Of a stretch of 6,541 nt of DNA, positions 6,392 through 6,541 are shown piece by piece; position 1 is the first letter of the stretch; every line of letters begins with the position of its first letter. This DNA is from Bacteroides sp. (GTDB taxonomy: Bacteria > Bacteroidota > Bacteroidia > Bacteroidales > Bacteroidaceae). Location: assembly GCA_019417975.1 (NCBI GenBank), contig DYCT01000119.1:1-6541 (forward strand). Reading direction: 5' to 3'. The notes beneath the pieces were generated by a model. The model had not been told where the DNA came from. It saw only the letters and a program-made list of their open reading frames with translations, and did no database searches. A program made the position numbers and the translations under genes.

Positions 6392-6541
6392 TTATTTAAC
6401 AATAATACGTCCTTCAATCGCTGACGACACAGCCTTACCTTCTGCCGCCAACTGTTTTATATGATCCACTACCAACTGGCGAATTGTCAGACCTTCCGGA
6501 CAGATTTTCTCAGAAGCATCCAAGAAGGCATTCATTCCGTC
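6392..6541 (-). CDS. 5'-nucleotidase C-terminal domain protein, last 49 codons only
   Basis: The frame is open from the right edge to a TAA at 6392-6394 and encodes 49 residues. It starts with DGMNAFLDASEK, resembling the GGDG/NDGM substrate-loop region of the 5'-nucleotidase C-terminal domain. It continues through an amphipathic helix (GLTIRQLVVDHIKQLAAEG) to the terminal SSAIEGRIIVK, a pattern like the end of UshA-type enzymes. In that family this domain binds the nucleotide base and sugar while the metallophosphoesterase domain does catalysis. The next gene downstream carries only that catalytic domain, so the pair is probably a split enzyme with the binding half encoded first. The 5' part, any signal peptide and the operon promoter lie outside the window. 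The call rests on a short fragment plus context. Confidence 0.72.
   Translation of the reverse strand, partial: DGMNAFLDASEKICPEGLTIRQLVVDHIKQLAAEGKAVSSAIEGRIIVK

Noticed and set aside
3031..6424. Plus-strand open frames of 62-97 codons opposite the GH3 fusion and metallophosphoesterase genes
   Set aside because: These are shadows of two complete genes with intact catalytic motifs; the shadow frames overlap one another and have no recognisable features.

Overview
The window looks like chromosomal DNA from a member of the Bacteroidota, most likely Bacteroides or a close relative. The evidence is two Bacteroides-type -7 elements (TAnnTTTG) in the one promoter-bearing gap, moderate-to-low GC, mostly no Shine-Dalgarno sequences, and gene architectures typical of gut Bacteroidales: a long periplasmic GH3/beta-lactamase-fold fusion and a 5'-nucleotidase split into two genes. 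Nothing suggests a mobile element, CRISPR array, tRNA or rRNA. Coding density is very high and no gap exceeds about 125 bases.

Left part (1-2462): an L-rhamnose catabolic locus seen from its regulatory end. Rhamnulokinase is read leftwards and runs off the window edge with nearly its whole length visible. Across a 125-base gap lies a divergent AraC-family regulator. Each gene has its own -7 element, about 65 bases apart and facing away from each other, so the space between can hold shared operators. The regulator is probably the rhamnose-responsive activator (RhaR-like), an inference from position and fold. Its -7 element overlaps an upstream in-frame TTG, which settles the start at the ATG at 1566 and implies a very short leader.

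Right part (2500-6541): a leftward operon convergent with the regulator gene and separated from it by 37 bases. In transcription order it holds (i) the last 49 codons of a gene for a 5'-nucleotidase C-terminal (substrate-binding) domain, (ii) a secreted metallophosphoesterase carrying only the catalytic N-terminal domain of the same enzyme family, and (iii) a 999-residue exported protein fusing a NagZ-like GH3 beta-N-acetylglucosaminidase to a serine beta-lactamase-fold hydrolase. Gaps of 16 and 3 bases indicate co-transcription and probable translational coupling; the promoter lies beyond the right edge.

Together the right-hand genes suggest periplasmic salvage: dephosphorylation of nucleotides or nucleotide sugars next to breakdown of peptidoglycan fragments. 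In Bacillus subtilis, NagZ and the beta-lactamase-fold amidase AmiE are separate proteins acting in sequence on muropeptides; here comparable domains are in one chain. The most noteworthy points are this fusion, an unusual Tyr-Ser-Cys in place of Tyr-x-Asn in the hydrolase active site with an apparent insertion of about 60 residues before it, the reversed gene order of the split nucleotidase, and the compact divergent promoter region. None of these amounts to a clearly new system.
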